A DNA stretch of 64,000 nucleotides from CAYPHY01 sp964410625 (GCA_964410625.1 CAYPHY010000003.1:1-64000); one strand, 5' to 3'. Positions 9,122 to 19,263 are shown, counted from the first letter of the stretch. Translations and numbers: made by a program. Notes: generated from the sequence alone by a model not told the origin.

Positions 9122-12100
9122 TTAATTACCCGGCACGATGTAGATACCATCAAGCTGTTTGCTGAAGCCATAATCAGCGCCGCGCCAATAGGGGCTGAAG
9201 TGGCAGGACGTGACGACTCCCCCAGAAAGGGGATTGCAGATGAAGATGTCCGACTGTTTGCCACTGGCCCCAGCCACGTTGAAAGGGCCATAAGTGGATA
9301 AATATATCCGTCCATTGCGGCCGTCAACCCATGCACCGCCAAGGTCCTCTTTGGTAGTGGTCAACTCCACAGCCGAACCATCAAAGTAAAGCGACCACGT
9401 ACCGGCCGTCGTCTGCCCAAGCTGTGAGGGGGCAAAGGCCAATAAGTCCTTGTCCTGTCCCTTGATGTTGCCGACGGCAAAATTGCCAAAGGTACTGAGT
9501 AGCAAACGGCCGTCCGGGGCAACTGCAATCGCGTCAATATCTTCGGCCGCTGTCGTCAACCCTACATCAGAGCCATCAAGGTACCACTCAAAGCTTCCGG
9601 CCGTGTTTTCGCCCAGGCTGCTCGGCCGGAAGCGCACAATGTCGGAGTCATCCACCTTGCCCAAACCCGGCAGATTGACCACGGCCGCCATGCTCAGCAG
9701 AAGGGAGCCATCGGGCAACACCGTAAAGGCATTGAGATTCTTCCCCGCCAGCCCCACATCGCTGCCATCAAAGTAGAGTGACCAGCTTTGGTTGTTGCTC
9801 GAATAGGCGAGGATGTCTTCCGGGTTATAGCTTAGGCCGCCAACCTTACCCTTGGCCGAAGCGCTGATATAGATGTCACCAGCTTGCGGGAGATCGGGCG
9901 GCGGTGCAGGCAAAGTTGGCGTGGCGGTTGGGTTTGGTTTGGGGGTTGGGGTTGGTTGGCTACCACCCCCACCGCCTCCGCCGCCACACCCTTTTTGCTC
10001 ATAGAGCAGCACCCGGTTGTGGCCCCAGCCGATGGAGATAATGTCGAGATCGCCATCATTGTCAATGTCTACCACCTGTGCGCCGTCGTGGTGTTCATCA
10101 CCGGTGTGGACGAGATGTTGCGCCCAGTTATTCCCCTGACCGTCCACATTTTCAAAGACAAAGAGCCTGGCGGTGTTCGCTTTTTTCAGATTGTGTTCAC
10201 CAGCTACCACATCCAGATCGCCATCACCGTCCATATCAGCCACGGAAACACTCATCGGGCCAGTGATGTTGGCAATCACCTTCTCTGACCAGGTCGCTGT
10301 AGCATTGGCCGGTTGCTGGTACCAGGCCAGCTTGCCTGTCTTGCTGACAGCCTCATAGCCAACGACCGCATCCAAACGGCCGTCGCCATTGATATCCCCC
10401 ACTCCATTGCGGTCGGGCGTGTCGCTCGTATTGTGCAAGGTGTGGGCGGTCCAGTTTCCGCCACCGTTGTTGCGTAGCCATTTGGTCCCTTGCAACAGAT
10501 CGAGATCACCATCGCGATCAATGTCGCCTACGCTTAAGTCCTCAAACTGCGAGGCAGGCGGCAATTGGCCCATTGTCCACGTGCTGCTGGCGGGATTGCC
10601 GGGGACGGTCAGGCGTTGAACGGCCGAGGTACGGGCATGCCAGGACAAGATAACGTCCGTACTGCCGGATTGAAAGTTGGCTACCGCCACCCCTTGTAAA
10701 AAGTCGCCGTTGCCTTGCTGAACATTATTCAAAATGGTGAAGTTGCCAGAGCCGTTGTTTCGCGCCCAGACAAACTGATTACCGTCCTGCCGCCGGTTCT
10801 GGTTGCCGCTCCACACCGTGCCGAGGATGTCCTGGTCACCATCCTTATCAAAATCGTAGACGGCCGCATACTGGTTCAGGGGTGCGCCAATCTCGCGCCG
10901 TGTCCAGTTGCCCCCTGCTGCACCGGGGTTTTGATACCACCACGCTCCGCTGATGATGTCGTCACGACCATCCCCATTGAGATCGGCCGCCTCAATAAAC
11001 ACCGCCCGCCACGGCCGGTTGGCGTCCACCACATGACGTTGCCATTGATCCAGCGAGGAAGTGCAGCCACCAGACGGGGTGGAACTGGGCCGGGGCGTAG
11101 CGGTCGGATTCCCCCCTCCACCTCCCCCACCACTATCACCATTGTTCAACCAGATGTCGAGACGGGGGGTATCCCAATTATAGGACTTGCCGAGGATGTC
11201 GAGGTCGCCATCCCCATCCAGATCGCCAATGCGCGATTCGTGATGACCGAATCCCGTTGCCACGACATCGGTGGTGAAGTTGCCCTGGCTGTCGCCATAT
11301 AAAATCCAGGCGCTGGCATTCGGGTTGTGTTTTGCATGACCGGCCGCAAAGCGCATCTCGGCGACAAAGATATCGAGATGGCCGTCACTGTTTATATCAG
11401 CGATTTCTAGCGAGTGGCCGTTGTCAATGTTGCCTCCGAGGAGCTGGCGGCCGACCCAATTGCTGCCATTCCACTCATACCATTTCAACGGTCCGGCCTG
11501 GTCACCAGCCACAAAAACGACTTCGGGGCGGCCGCCAGCCTTTAGCTGCCCAACGGCGGCGCGGGTGAAGCGCTGGCTGTTGTCAATCAAATTGGCCTGG
11601 AAGTTGCTGCCGCCGCTGTGCTTAAACCAACGGCCGCCACCAACGATGTCGAGCTTGCCATCGCCATCAATATCCGCCTTCGCCAATCCTTCATGCATGG
11701 CCCCAGAAGACCATTGGTAGATGGCGGTATGCGCCCAGCCTTGTGTGGCGCGGGGATTGGCGGGGATCTCAGCCAGAAACAGCTTCTTCGCTTCCTGGTT
11801 CCAAAAGACCAGTTCTTCTCGGCCGTCGCCATCAAAATCACCAAAGATCATGTCGTGGTGTCTGTCTCCGCCGGAGTTTTTGATCAGATGGCGCGTCCAG
11901 CTTGTGTTTGGATTGTAATTGGGGTATGGGTTTTCCCACCACCAGATTTGATTGCTGCTGCCATCGCCACCCATCACAACATCGAGGTCGCCATCGCTGT
12001 CAATGTCGTAAAAGGCGCCACCCGCTTCAACGCGCAACTTGTTGGCGTCAATCATGTAACGCTGCCAGCCATTGGCCTGGCGGCGGTACCACATCAGCGC

Positions 12101-12370
12101 CGGGCCGGGGTTGCCGCGCGTGCCGATCACAAAATCATTGAGGCCATCTTTGTCAATATCGAGAATAAGGGCGGCGGTTTGATCGTCGCTGCCACCTGGA
12201 GATGGTAAATCTCCGGCAACAGTTGTTAGATGGTTCCATGTTGGAATGTCAGGACTGGCACTGGCTTCACGAAGCGACAACTTATCCATGAGCGCCCATC
12301 CTGCGCCGAAAATTGTCACCAAAAGGAACGTGAGCAAGGTTGCATTAGCGCGTGATTGGTTGTTGTTCAT
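9122..12370 (-). CDS. Two-propeller FG-GAP protein with C-terminal FDGSDVGL module
   Basis: A roughly 1082-residue secreted protein. From ATG 12370: a hydrophobic export segment (about 10-30), FG-GAP propeller A (about 40-415, paralogous to 5606-6922), a Gly run and Thr-Pro linker, FG-GAP propeller B (about 440-795, paralogous to 7345-8667), a second Gly/Thr-Pro linker, and one FDGSDVGL module (about 834-1082). The FG-GAP loops carry DxDxDGxxD calcium-type residues. I prefer ATG 12370 to the TTG at 12403 because AAAGGAG lies 4-5 nt before it. The architecture matches the 12717-19124 protein without its inserted domain, second module and laminin-G domain, so it is a useful reference for where insertions occurred. 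Function unknown; extracellular structural or adhesive role inferred. Confidence 0.85.
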   Translation of the reverse strand: MNNNQSRANATLLTFLLVTIFGAGWALMDKLSLREASASPDIPTWNHLTTVAGDLPSPGGSDDQTAALILDIDKDGLNDFVIGTRGNPGPALMWYRRQANGWQRYMIDANKLRVEAGGAFYDIDSDGDLDVVMGGDGSSNQIWWWENPYPNYNPNTSWTRHLIKNSGGDRHHDMIFGDFDGDGREELVFWNQEAKKLFLAEIPANPRATQGWAHTAIYQWSSGAMHEGLAKADIDGDGKLDIVGGGRWFKHSGGSNFQANLIDNSQRFTRAAVGQLKAGGRPEVVFVAGDQAGPLKWYEWNGSNWVGRQLLGGNIDNGHSLEIADINSDGHLDIFVAEMRFAAGHAKHNPNASAWILYGDSQGNFTTDVVATGFGHHESRIGDLDGDGDLDILGKSYNWDTPRLDIWLNNGDSGGGGGGGNPTATPRPSSTPSGGCTSSLDQWQRHVVDANRPWRAVFIEAADLNGDGRDDIISGAWWYQNPGAAGGNWTRREIGAPLNQYAAVYDFDKDGDQDILGTVWSGNQNRRQDGNQFVWARNNGSGNFTILNNVQQGNGDFLQGVAVANFQSGSTDVILSWHARTSAVQRLTVPGNPASSTWTMGQLPPASQFEDLSVGDIDRDGDLDLLQGTKWLRNNGGGNWTAHTLHNTSDTPDRNGVGDINGDGRLDAVVGYEAVSKTGKLAWYQQPANATATWSEKVIANITGPMSVSVADMDGDGDLDVVAGEHNLKKANTARLFVFENVDGQGNNWAQHLVHTGDEHHDGAQVVDIDNDGDLDIISIGWGHNRVLLYEQKGCGGGGGGGGSQPTPTPKPNPTATPTLPAPPPDLPQAGDIYISASAKGKVGGLSYNPEDILAYSSNNQSWSLYFDGSDVGLAGKNLNAFTVLPDGSLLLSMAAVVNLPGLGKVDDSDIVRFRPSSLGENTAGSFEWYLDGSDVGLTTAAEDIDAIAVAPDGRLLLSTFGNFAVGNIKGQDKDLLAFAPSQLGQTTAGTWSLYFDGSAVELTTTKEDLGGAWVDGRNGRIYLSTYGPFNVAGASGKQSDIFICNPLSGGVVTSCHFSPYWRGADYGFSKQLDGIYIVPGN

Positions 12371-12716
12371 GTCTCTCCTTTGGTTTGGTTGAGCATTCGT
12401 CAAGAATGGTCGAACCTGCCCTATCTAGGGTGCTTCATTTGCTTACCGCCTCGCGGCCGGCGACGGGCAAGCTACGACAGTTCGCCGAGATACGCCCCTC
12501 GCCAGGCTCGATACGTTATGCGGTTGTGTGCTAATCCTCGGTTTGGGGATTTAACTGCTCCCCCCAGACCCACATTAGCAGCTTCAACTTAAGTACAACT
12601 ATAAAGGGTTCTCTATCGAATCAAAATAGGAGTGGGATACATTACTAGATACATTTCCAGGGGTATCGCAGGTAAAAAGCATCACGGATATGAGGTGGAT
12701 CGTACTTGTGCCAGTA
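12371..12716. other. 346-bp gap without a gene
   Basis: Upstream region of the 9122-12370 gene and downstream region of the giant gene. The only clear structure is a 6-bp stem GCTAAT (12530-12535) with ATTAGC (12574-12579) enclosing C/G-rich text. No gene was recognised. Confidence 0.55.
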
Positions 12717-15700
12717 TTAATGTCCTGCATCGTAGTTCTGGTTGACCTCGGCCGCGCTCAACGCCCGGCAGTAGACAGCCGCCAGATGAAACTCGCCCAC
12801 CCACGGCCGATCATCCACCTGCTCGTTCCCCAAGGTCAGCCGGTAGTTGTCGTTCCAGCCGTTGAATGTGCCGCCCAGGGTATTGGCCGCCACCTGGACG
12901 CCGTCGAGGTAAATCCGGCGTTGGCCGTTGGCCGCCAGCGTATACACCACATGGGTTAAGCTTGTTGTGGCCGAACCGGTGGGTGAGGTTAGCGAGGGGA
13001 CGCCGTTGGCGTTTGTTTCCGTTGTGCGCACCCGCACATCGAAGACGGTCTTGGGCTTGTTGCCTGATTGTCCTTGTCCGAGGGTGAAATTGCGCGAATA
13101 GGCATCGGCCGAGAGCGTCATGATCCGCGCCGGGCCGTCTTGGGAGATGTTAGCCGGTTTGACCCATGCTTCCAGTGTGAGTTCATTCGCTGCCTTGCAG
13201 GCGTTGATCACCTTGCTCGCCGGGCCAGCAGAGGCCATCGCGCTGTTGCCGCTGAGCGCCACGCCCCCGCCCGGCAACCAGGTGATGTTACTGCCGCCGC
13301 TGATTTCCAGGTTGAGCGGTGCGCCGACACCGGAGACATCCGCTACTGTTTGCCCACTTCCTTCTTCGAAGGTGTAGAGAGCTTGCAATCCGCTGGTGAC
13401 GCGGCCGTCTGGTGGGTCTGGCGGCGAGCCAACAGTGGCGGTCGGCGTAGCGGTAGATGTAGCCGTTGGCGATGGCCCTACGGTGGCAGTGGCGCTGGGC
13501 GTGGGCGTATCTGTTGGCGTTGGCGATGGGCCAATCGTAGCGGTTGCGGTCGCTGTGGCCGTGTTGGTTGGGGTGGCCGTATTCACCGCTGTTGCTGTTG
13601 GCGTGGCCGTTGGTGGCGGGCTGCTGCCGGCAAAGGAGACGTGCAGGCCATCGGTCGGCCGGCCCACCCCAAACATATTGCCATCCCAGAACAGTTCTGG
13701 ATCAAAATCACATACCGTTGTCTCGCCCAGCGATTGCGGAGCACAGATGAAGACATCGTTCTTGTCCCCGCTGACACCATTGGCGCTGAAGTTGCCGTAA
13801 GCGGTCAGATAGAGTTCCTCGCTGGCATGATCAATCCATAGCCCGCCAATATCTTCACTGGCTTGCGTCAGCCCCACATCGGAACCATCGAAATAGAGCG
13901 ACCAGAAGCCGGTGGTGTTTTCTCCCAGGCTGGTGTGGTGGAAGGCCAGGATGTCGGAATCGGTTCCTTCTGCGCCATTGACAACGTACTTGCCGGAGGT
14001 GCTGATCAGCAGGCGGCCGTCGGACGCAAAGGCGATGGCGTCAATGTCCTCGGCATTGGTGGTCAGCCCCACATCAGAGCCGTCGAAGTACCATTCAAAG
14101 CTGCCGGCCGTGTTCTCCCCCAACGACGTGGGGATAAAACGAATGATGTCCGAGTCGTCTACACTTCCCACGCCGGGGAGGTTTACCGGATTATCGACAC
14201 TGAAGAGAAGCGAGTTATCGGGCATCAGGTGGAAGGCGTTGAGATTGACCCCTTGCAGCCCCACATCGCTGCCGTCGAAGTACATTGACCAGCTATTGTT
14301 GTCCAGGTCATGGGCGAGGATGTCCTCTGCCTCATAACGCATGCCACTGACAGTGTTCCCGGCCGTTGTGCTGATGAATACAGTTGAGCCGCTCCACAGA
14401 GGAGTAGCCGTGCTGGTTGGCGTGCTGGTCGCGGTCCCCGTGCTGGTCGGCTCTGGGGTGTTGGTGACTGTTGGCGTATCCGTTGGCGGCAAGGTGTTCG
14501 TTGGCGTTGGGGTGTCTGAAGGCGTGGGCGAGGGGCCAAGGGTCGCGGTCGCGGTGGCAGTAGCGGTGTTGGTCGGCGTGGCTGTATTCGTCGCCGTGGC
14601 CGCTGTTGTGGCCGTTGGTTGGGGGCTGGCCTGGGCGAAGTTGACATGCAAGCCGTCCGTCGGCCGTCCCACCCCAAACTGATTGGCATCCCAGAACAAC
14701 TGCGAATCAAAGTCGCAGTCCGTTGTCTCGCCTAGCGATAGCGGGGTGCAGATAAAGACATCGTTTTTGTCGCCACTAACGCCGCTGACGCTGAAGTTGC
14801 CATAGGTGGTTAGATAGAGTTCTTCAGTGGCCGGTTCTACCCACAATCCGCCCAGGTCTTCGCTGTTGGCGGTCAGGCCGACATCAGAACCGTCGAAGTA
14901 GAGCGACCAGGAGCCGCTGGTGTTCTCTCCCAGAGTGATTGGGCTGAAAGCGAGGATGTCGGAATGGTCGCCGCTTGTGCCCGTCACGCTGAAGTTGCCG
15001 GTGGTGCTGAACAGCAAGCGGCCGTCGGGCGCAAAGGCAATGGCGTCAATGTCCTCGGCATTGGTCGTCAGCTCTACATCAGAGCCATCGAAGTACCACT
15101 CATAGGTCCCGGCCGTGTTCTCGCCCAATGAGGTCGGGATGAAGCGCACGATGTCTGAGTCATCTACGCTGCCGACACCGGGGAGGGTGGTCGGGGTGTC
15201 AACACTGAGCAGAATGGAATTGTCGGGCAGGAGATGGAAGGCATTGAGGTTGTTGCCGCCTAAGCCGACATCGCTGCCGTCAAAGTACATTGACCACGCA
15301 TTAAGGTCGGTGTTGTGGGCGAGGATGTCCTCCGGGCCGAAGCTAATGCCATTGACGCTGTTGCCTGCTGTGGTGCTGATGAAGACGGCCGAACCGCTCC
15401 AAATCGGTGTGGGGGTCATCGTCGGCGTGTCCGTCGGCCCTGGCGTGTTGGTGCTGGTCGCTGTGGCCGTCGCCGTCGGCGTATCGGTCGGTGGCAATGT
15501 GTTGGTCGGGGTGGGCGTGTCCGATGGCGTTGGCGATGGCCCCTCGGTAGCCGTAGGAGTAGGTGTATCCGTAGGTCCCGGTATAGGGGTTGGCGTGGGG
15601 GTGTTCACCGGCTCACAACTTACGTGCTCATAAACCACGACCCGTTCATGCGTCCAGCCAATCGAAACGATATCCAGGTCGCCATCATTGTCAATATCAA

Positions 15701-18700
15701 CGACTAACGCCCCGTCATGGTGTTCATCACCGGTATAGAGCAAGTATTGCTTCCAGTTGGTCCCCTGGCCGTTGAGGTTTTCATAGACCAACATTCGCGT
15801 GGTGTTAGTGTTGTTTGTCCGGTGTTCGCCCACCACCACATCCAGGTCGCCATCGCCGTCCATATCGCCTACGCCCACGCTCATCGGCCCGAAGACGTTG
15901 GCAATGACGTTTTCGCTCCAGCTACTGGTGGCGTTCGCCGGTTGCTTATACCAGGCCAACTTGCCAGTGGTGTTGATCGCCTCATAGCCGACAACGGCGT
16001 CCAAACGGCCGTCGCCATCTATATCGGCCAGTTGGTTGCGATCAGGGGTGTCGCTTGTGTTGTGCAGCGTGAAGGCCGTCCAGGTGCTGGGGCCACCGCC
16101 ACCCGGCGACTGATAAGCCTCGGCCGTCCCCTGGCTGATGCTCAGCGGCTTGTAGGCATTGCGAACAATGGTGGCGGCCGTCGTGTAATCCGTTGTATCC
16201 ATCAGGCCGATGGTGAACTGTGCGGGGACGGCCGTCAGGTGGCGGCCGTTGCCATCGCGGCCAAAGCCAAAGACGGTCATTTCATTGTTCTGGACGACAT
16301 AGGAGTCAACTTTGTTATCTTCGTTGTGGTTGGCGACGAAGAGGGAGCGGCCGACATTGGGGTCGGCAAAGTAGAGCCACTCCTCACCCGACAGATCACC
16401 TGACCACGGTGTACCGGCTGACACTTGCGTGCCGGTTGAACCGACCAGAAAGTCGGTCGCCGTTTCCAGCAAGCCGCCCGGCGTTCCTTCATAGAGGAAC
16501 CAGTAGTTCGAGGGGGCTTGTAGCACGGTCATCCGTGCGTAGCCAGGGAAAATCTCCCACTGCGTGCGCCACTGGTTATCCAGGCTGGTGGATTGAAAGA
16601 CCGCCCGTAATGGCCCCTGGCTGAGGATCGTGCTGGTCACGCTGTTCCGGCCAGGGTGGAAGTAACCGCCATCGTTGGGATGCACCATGTTGGGAATCCC
16701 GCGGAAATCACCGGCCGATCCGGTGGCCGTGCTATAGCTAATCCAGTCGTTGTTGTTGGCGTCGTTTAGGCTGGAGAAGCCGCCGCCCGTCTTGTGATAG
16801 AAGTAGGTAGCATGGCCGGTGACGATCTGGTAGCTGTCAAACTCTTCATCACTGGCGTTATCGGTCAATGTCACTTGTGGGGTGAAGGATGGAGGCGTGA
16901 AGGAGCCACCGGTGACATCAAAGTAGATGTGATAGGTGCGGTCGGCCGCTGCGCCGGTTGACCCCTTCATCAGCCAGACCAACGTTCCGGCGGCGTTGGT
17001 TGCCGCATCGAAATTAGCGTCTGGGTCAAATTGGAAGGGGATATTGTCATCAATGACAACACCGCTGCCGTTCACTTCCAATACGCGAATCGAATTTACA
17101 TCGAGTGCACCCGTTTCACCCAGCCCGCTGAACAGGGTGGTGAAGTTCAACGCGACGTCAACCGGCTTATCGCTGCGGGCAGTGCCATCGGCCGCGACCG
17201 TAATCGGCAGCCGATAATCCCAGTTGGTATTCCACCAATTTTCGCTGCCACCGCCGCCGCCAACCGTATCCTGCCGCAGCCACTTTGTCCCTTGCAATAT
17301 GTCCAGGTCCCCATCGCGGTCAATATCGGCGACGCTCAGGTCCTCGAACTGGGAGCCGGTCGGGATATTGTCTATTTGCCAGGTATTGCCGGAAGGGTTA
17401 GTGGGAACCGTCAGGCGTTGCAGGTCGGAGGAGCGGGCGTGCCAGGAGAGAAAGACCTCGGTTGTGCCGGGTTGGAACTCGGCCGCCGCCACCCCCTGCA
17501 AGAAGTCGCCTGTGCCATCCTGAATATTGTCCAGGATGGTGAAGTTGCCGGAGCCGTTATTCCGCGCCCAGACAAGCTCATCCCCTTTGTGGGGCTGGTT
17601 CGGGTTTGCGCCGTCCCACACCGTCCCTAAAATATCCAGATCATTGTCGCCGTCGAAATCGTAAACGATAGCGTGTTCATTAAACGGAGCGCCAATGTTG
17701 TGGCGTGTCCAGTTGCCGCCGGCAGAGCCAGGGTTTTCGTACCACCATGCGCCGGTGATGATGTCTTTGTGGCCGTCGCCATTGAGATCGGCCGCTTCCA
17801 CAAACACCGCTCGCCAGGGACGATTGGCGTCAATCACATGGCGGTTCCACTGGGTCAGCGGCACACAGGGCGGATCGCCCGGCGGTGTTGCAGTTGGGCC
17901 GCCCCCACCTGTTCCACCATTAATCCAGATGTCCAGGCGTGGGGTGTCCCAGGTATAGGGTTTGCTCAGGATGTCGAGGTCGCCGTCGCCATCCAGATCG
18001 CCTAACCGTGATTCGTGGTTGCCAAAGCCCGTCGCCACCGTCTCCTGGGTAAAGTTGCCCTGACTATCCCCCAAAAAGACCCACATTGTCGCGTTTGGTT
18101 TGTGATTGTTGTTACCGGTGGCAAATTTCATTTCGGCCACAAAGATATCTAGATGACCATCGCCGTTAATATCACCGATCTCTAAGGAGTGACCATGATG
18201 GACGCTTGCCAACAGTTGGGTCGCGACCCAATTGCTACCATTCCATTGATACCAGCGCAGCGGCCCCGGTTCATCACCGGAGACAAGGACAACCTCTGGA
18301 CGGCCGCCAGGGATTAACTGCGCTGCCTTGGCCCGTCCATAGCGCAAGGTGTTGTCAATCACCTCCACCTGGTAATTTGTGCCGGAGACATGTCTGAACC
18401 AACGGCCGCCGCCGATAATGTCCACCTTGCCATCACCGTCAATATCGGCCACGTCCATCCCTTCATGCAGCTTGCCGCCGCTCCAGTTGTAAATCGAAGA
18501 AAAGCTCCACGGTTGGGTATTAAGGGGATTGGCGGGGATTTCGGCCACAAACAGCGCGTTGGCTCCCTGGTTCCAGAAAGCTAACTCTGCCTTACCATCA
18601 CCATCAAAGTCGCCAAAAGCCATATCGTGGTGGCGAGTGGAGCCACTGCTTTTGATTGTCCGTCGCGTCCAGTTTGTGCTGGGGTTGTAGTTCGGATAGG

Positions 18701-19124
18701 GGTTCTCCCACCACCAGATCAGGTTGGTATTCCCATCAGCCCCCATGACAATATCGAGATCGCCATCGCCATCAATGTCATAAAATGCTCCCCCGGCCTC
18801 AACCCGCAGGTTGTTCGACTCGATGACGTAGCGGTCCCAGCCAGTGGCCGTCCGCCGATACCAAAGCAGCGCCGGACCGGGCGCTTTGCGGGCGCCGATG
18901 ACAAAGTCGTTCACACCATCTTTGTCTACGTCGAGGATGAGCGCGGCCGTTTGTTCGGTGCTGCCGCTGGGGGGAGGAAAGTCGCCGTTGTCACTGGATA
19001 AATGGCCCCAGGTTAGCGCGGCGGGATCGGCCGCTGCCTGGTTGTCGTTATAGCGAATCCAACTTGCAAAAACCAATAAGAGGACAAATAAAGCAATACC
19101 AATACGAGTTCTACGATGAATCAT
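12717..19124 (-). CDS. Giant modular surface protein (about 2135 aa)
   Basis: Largest gene of the window. From ATG 19124 (GGAG 5 nt upstream; the longer TTG start at 19169 lacks this support): a membrane/signal segment (7-25), FG-GAP propeller A (about 35-400), propeller B first half (415-618), an inserted domain (about 622-1010) flanked by Gly runs, propeller B second half (1010-1168), a Thr-Pro linker, FDGSDVGL module 1 (1241-1495), a linker, module 2 (1575-1833), a linker, and a laminin-G/concanavalin domain (about 1908-2134; LQALYTFEEGSG, LTLEAWVKPANI, RRIYLDGVQV). The inserted domain begins WWNTNWDYRL and is homologous to residues 80-463 of the divergent 19863-23300 product. Laminin-G domains usually bind glycans or matrix proteins, so an adhesive or glycan-related extracellular role is inferred. 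Confidence 0.85.
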   Translation of the reverse strand: MIHRRTRIGIALFVLLLVFASWIRYNDNQAAADPAALTWGHLSSDNGDFPPPSGSTEQTAALILDVDKDGVNDFVIGARKAPGPALLWYRRTATGWDRYVIESNNLRVEAGGAFYDIDGDGDLDIVMGADGNTNLIWWWENPYPNYNPSTNWTRRTIKSSGSTRHHDMAFGDFDGDGKAELAFWNQGANALFVAEIPANPLNTQPWSFSSIYNWSGGKLHEGMDVADIDGDGKVDIIGGGRWFRHVSGTNYQVEVIDNTLRYGRAKAAQLIPGGRPEVVLVSGDEPGPLRWYQWNGSNWVATQLLASVHHGHSLEIGDINGDGHLDIFVAEMKFATGNNNHKPNATMWVFLGDSQGNFTQETVATGFGNHESRLGDLDGDGDLDILSKPYTWDTPRLDIWINGGTGGGGPTATPPGDPPCVPLTQWNRHVIDANRPWRAVFVEAADLNGDGHKDIITGAWWYENPGSAGGNWTRHNIGAPFNEHAIVYDFDGDNDLDILGTVWDGANPNQPHKGDELVWARNNGSGNFTILDNIQDGTGDFLQGVAAAEFQPGTTEVFLSWHARSSDLQRLTVPTNPSGNTWQIDNIPTGSQFEDLSVADIDRDGDLDILQGTKWLRQDTVGGGGGSENWWNTNWDYRLPITVAADGTARSDKPVDVALNFTTLFSGLGETGALDVNSIRVLEVNGSGVVIDDNIPFQFDPDANFDAATNAAGTLVWLMKGSTGAAADRTYHIYFDVTGGSFTPPSFTPQVTLTDNASDEEFDSYQIVTGHATYFYHKTGGGFSSLNDANNNDWISYSTATGSAGDFRGIPNMVHPNDGGYFHPGRNSVTSTILSQGPLRAVFQSTSLDNQWRTQWEIFPGYARMTVLQAPSNYWFLYEGTPGGLLETATDFLVGSTGTQVSAGTPWSGDLSGEEWLYFADPNVGRSLFVANHNEDNKVDSYVVQNNEMTVFGFGRDGNGRHLTAVPAQFTIGLMDTTDYTTAATIVRNAYKPLSISQGTAEAYQSPGGGGPSTWTAFTLHNTSDTPDRNQLADIDGDGRLDAVVGYEAINTTGKLAWYKQPANATSSWSENVIANVFGPMSVGVGDMDGDGDLDVVVGEHRTNNTNTTRMLVYENLNGQGTNWKQYLLYTGDEHHDGALVVDIDNDGDLDIVSIGWTHERVVVYEHVSCEPVNTPTPTPIPGPTDTPTPTATEGPSPTPSDTPTPTNTLPPTDTPTATATATSTNTPGPTDTPTMTPTPIWSGSAVFISTTAGNSVNGISFGPEDILAHNTDLNAWSMYFDGSDVGLGGNNLNAFHLLPDNSILLSVDTPTTLPGVGSVDDSDIVRFIPTSLGENTAGTYEWYFDGSDVELTTNAEDIDAIAFAPDGRLLFSTTGNFSVTGTSGDHSDILAFSPITLGENTSGSWSLYFDGSDVGLTANSEDLGGLWVEPATEELYLTTYGNFSVSGVSGDKNDVFICTPLSLGETTDCDFDSQLFWDANQFGVGRPTDGLHVNFAQASPQPTATTAATATNTATPTNTATATATATLGPSPTPSDTPTPTNTLPPTDTPTVTNTPEPTSTGTATSTPTSTATPLWSGSTVFISTTAGNTVSGMRYEAEDILAHDLDNNSWSMYFDGSDVGLQGVNLNAFHLMPDNSLLFSVDNPVNLPGVGSVDDSDIIRFIPTSLGENTAGSFEWYFDGSDVGLTTNAEDIDAIAFASDGRLLISTSGKYVVNGAEGTDSDILAFHHTSLGENTTGFWSLYFDGSDVGLTQASEDIGGLWIDHASEELYLTAYGNFSANGVSGDKNDVFICAPQSLGETTVCDFDPELFWDGNMFGVGRPTDGLHVSFAGSSPPPTATPTATAVNTATPTNTATATATATIGPSPTPTDTPTPSATATVGPSPTATSTATPTATVGSPPDPPDGRVTSGLQALYTFEEGSGQTVADVSGVGAPLNLEISGGSNITWLPGGGVALSGNSAMASAGPASKVINACKAANELTLEAWVKPANISQDGPARIMTLSADAYSRNFTLGQGQSGNKPKTVFDVRVRTTETNANGVPSLTSPTGSATTSLTHVVYTLAANGQRRIYLDGVQVAANTLGGTFNGWNDNYRLTLGNEQVDDRPWVGEFHLAAVYCRALSAAEVNQNYDAGH
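13430..13620 (-). repeat. Thr-Pro linker repeat 3 of the giant gene
   Basis: Low-complexity tandem DNA encoding PTATPTATA-like linker between FDGSDVGL module 2 and the laminin-G domain. The period is irregular, with 6- and 12-bp units. Confidence 0.7.
13625..14400 (-). repeat. FDGSDVGL module copy 2 within the giant gene
   Basis: Second of two near-duplicate segments, each about 255 codons, encoding four FDGSDVGL repeats. It shares long blocks with 14640-15400, such as SLGENTAG and WYFDGSDVGLTTNAEDIDAI, so tandem duplication is likely. Confidence 0.75.
14400..14640 (-). repeat. Thr-Pro linker repeat 2 of the giant gene
   Basis: Low-complexity DNA encoding an alternating Thr/Pro/Ala linker between the two FDGSDVGL modules. 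Confidence 0.7.
14640..15400 (-). repeat. FDGSDVGL module copy 1 within the giant gene
   Basis: First copy of the duplicated four-repeat segment; begins WSGSAVFISTTAGN and ends GVGRPTDGLHVNF. The copy at 13625-14400 has the same boundaries. Confidence 0.75.
15400..15615 (-). repeat. Thr-Pro linker repeat 1 of the giant gene
   Basis: Low-complexity DNA encoding a TPTPT-type linker between propeller B and FDGSDVGL module 1. Confidence 0.7.
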
Positions 19125-19214
19125 AATTTCTCCTGCCCGACGATTGCTCCAACTCCCGCCGAACTTCAATCAATCAAAATTAGGAGTATGATTGATCTCA
19201 ATGCCACGCTCGAT

Positions 19215-19263
19215 AACCCACAATCCACAACCCACAGCCCACAACCCACACCCCACAACCCAC
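19215..19263. repeat. Heptamer array, AACCCAC x 7
   Basis: Seven exact-length 7-bp units (AACCCAC with A/G/T variants at positions 2 and 3) in perfect register over 49 bp. Same unit type as the in-frame array at 26969-27007. Confidence 0.85.

Noticed and set aside
10715..11302. 195-codon plus-strand ORF opposite the 9122-12370 gene
   Set aside because: Antisense shadow of FG-GAP repeats; similar shadows occur opposite the giant gene (13068-13841, 15717-16403).
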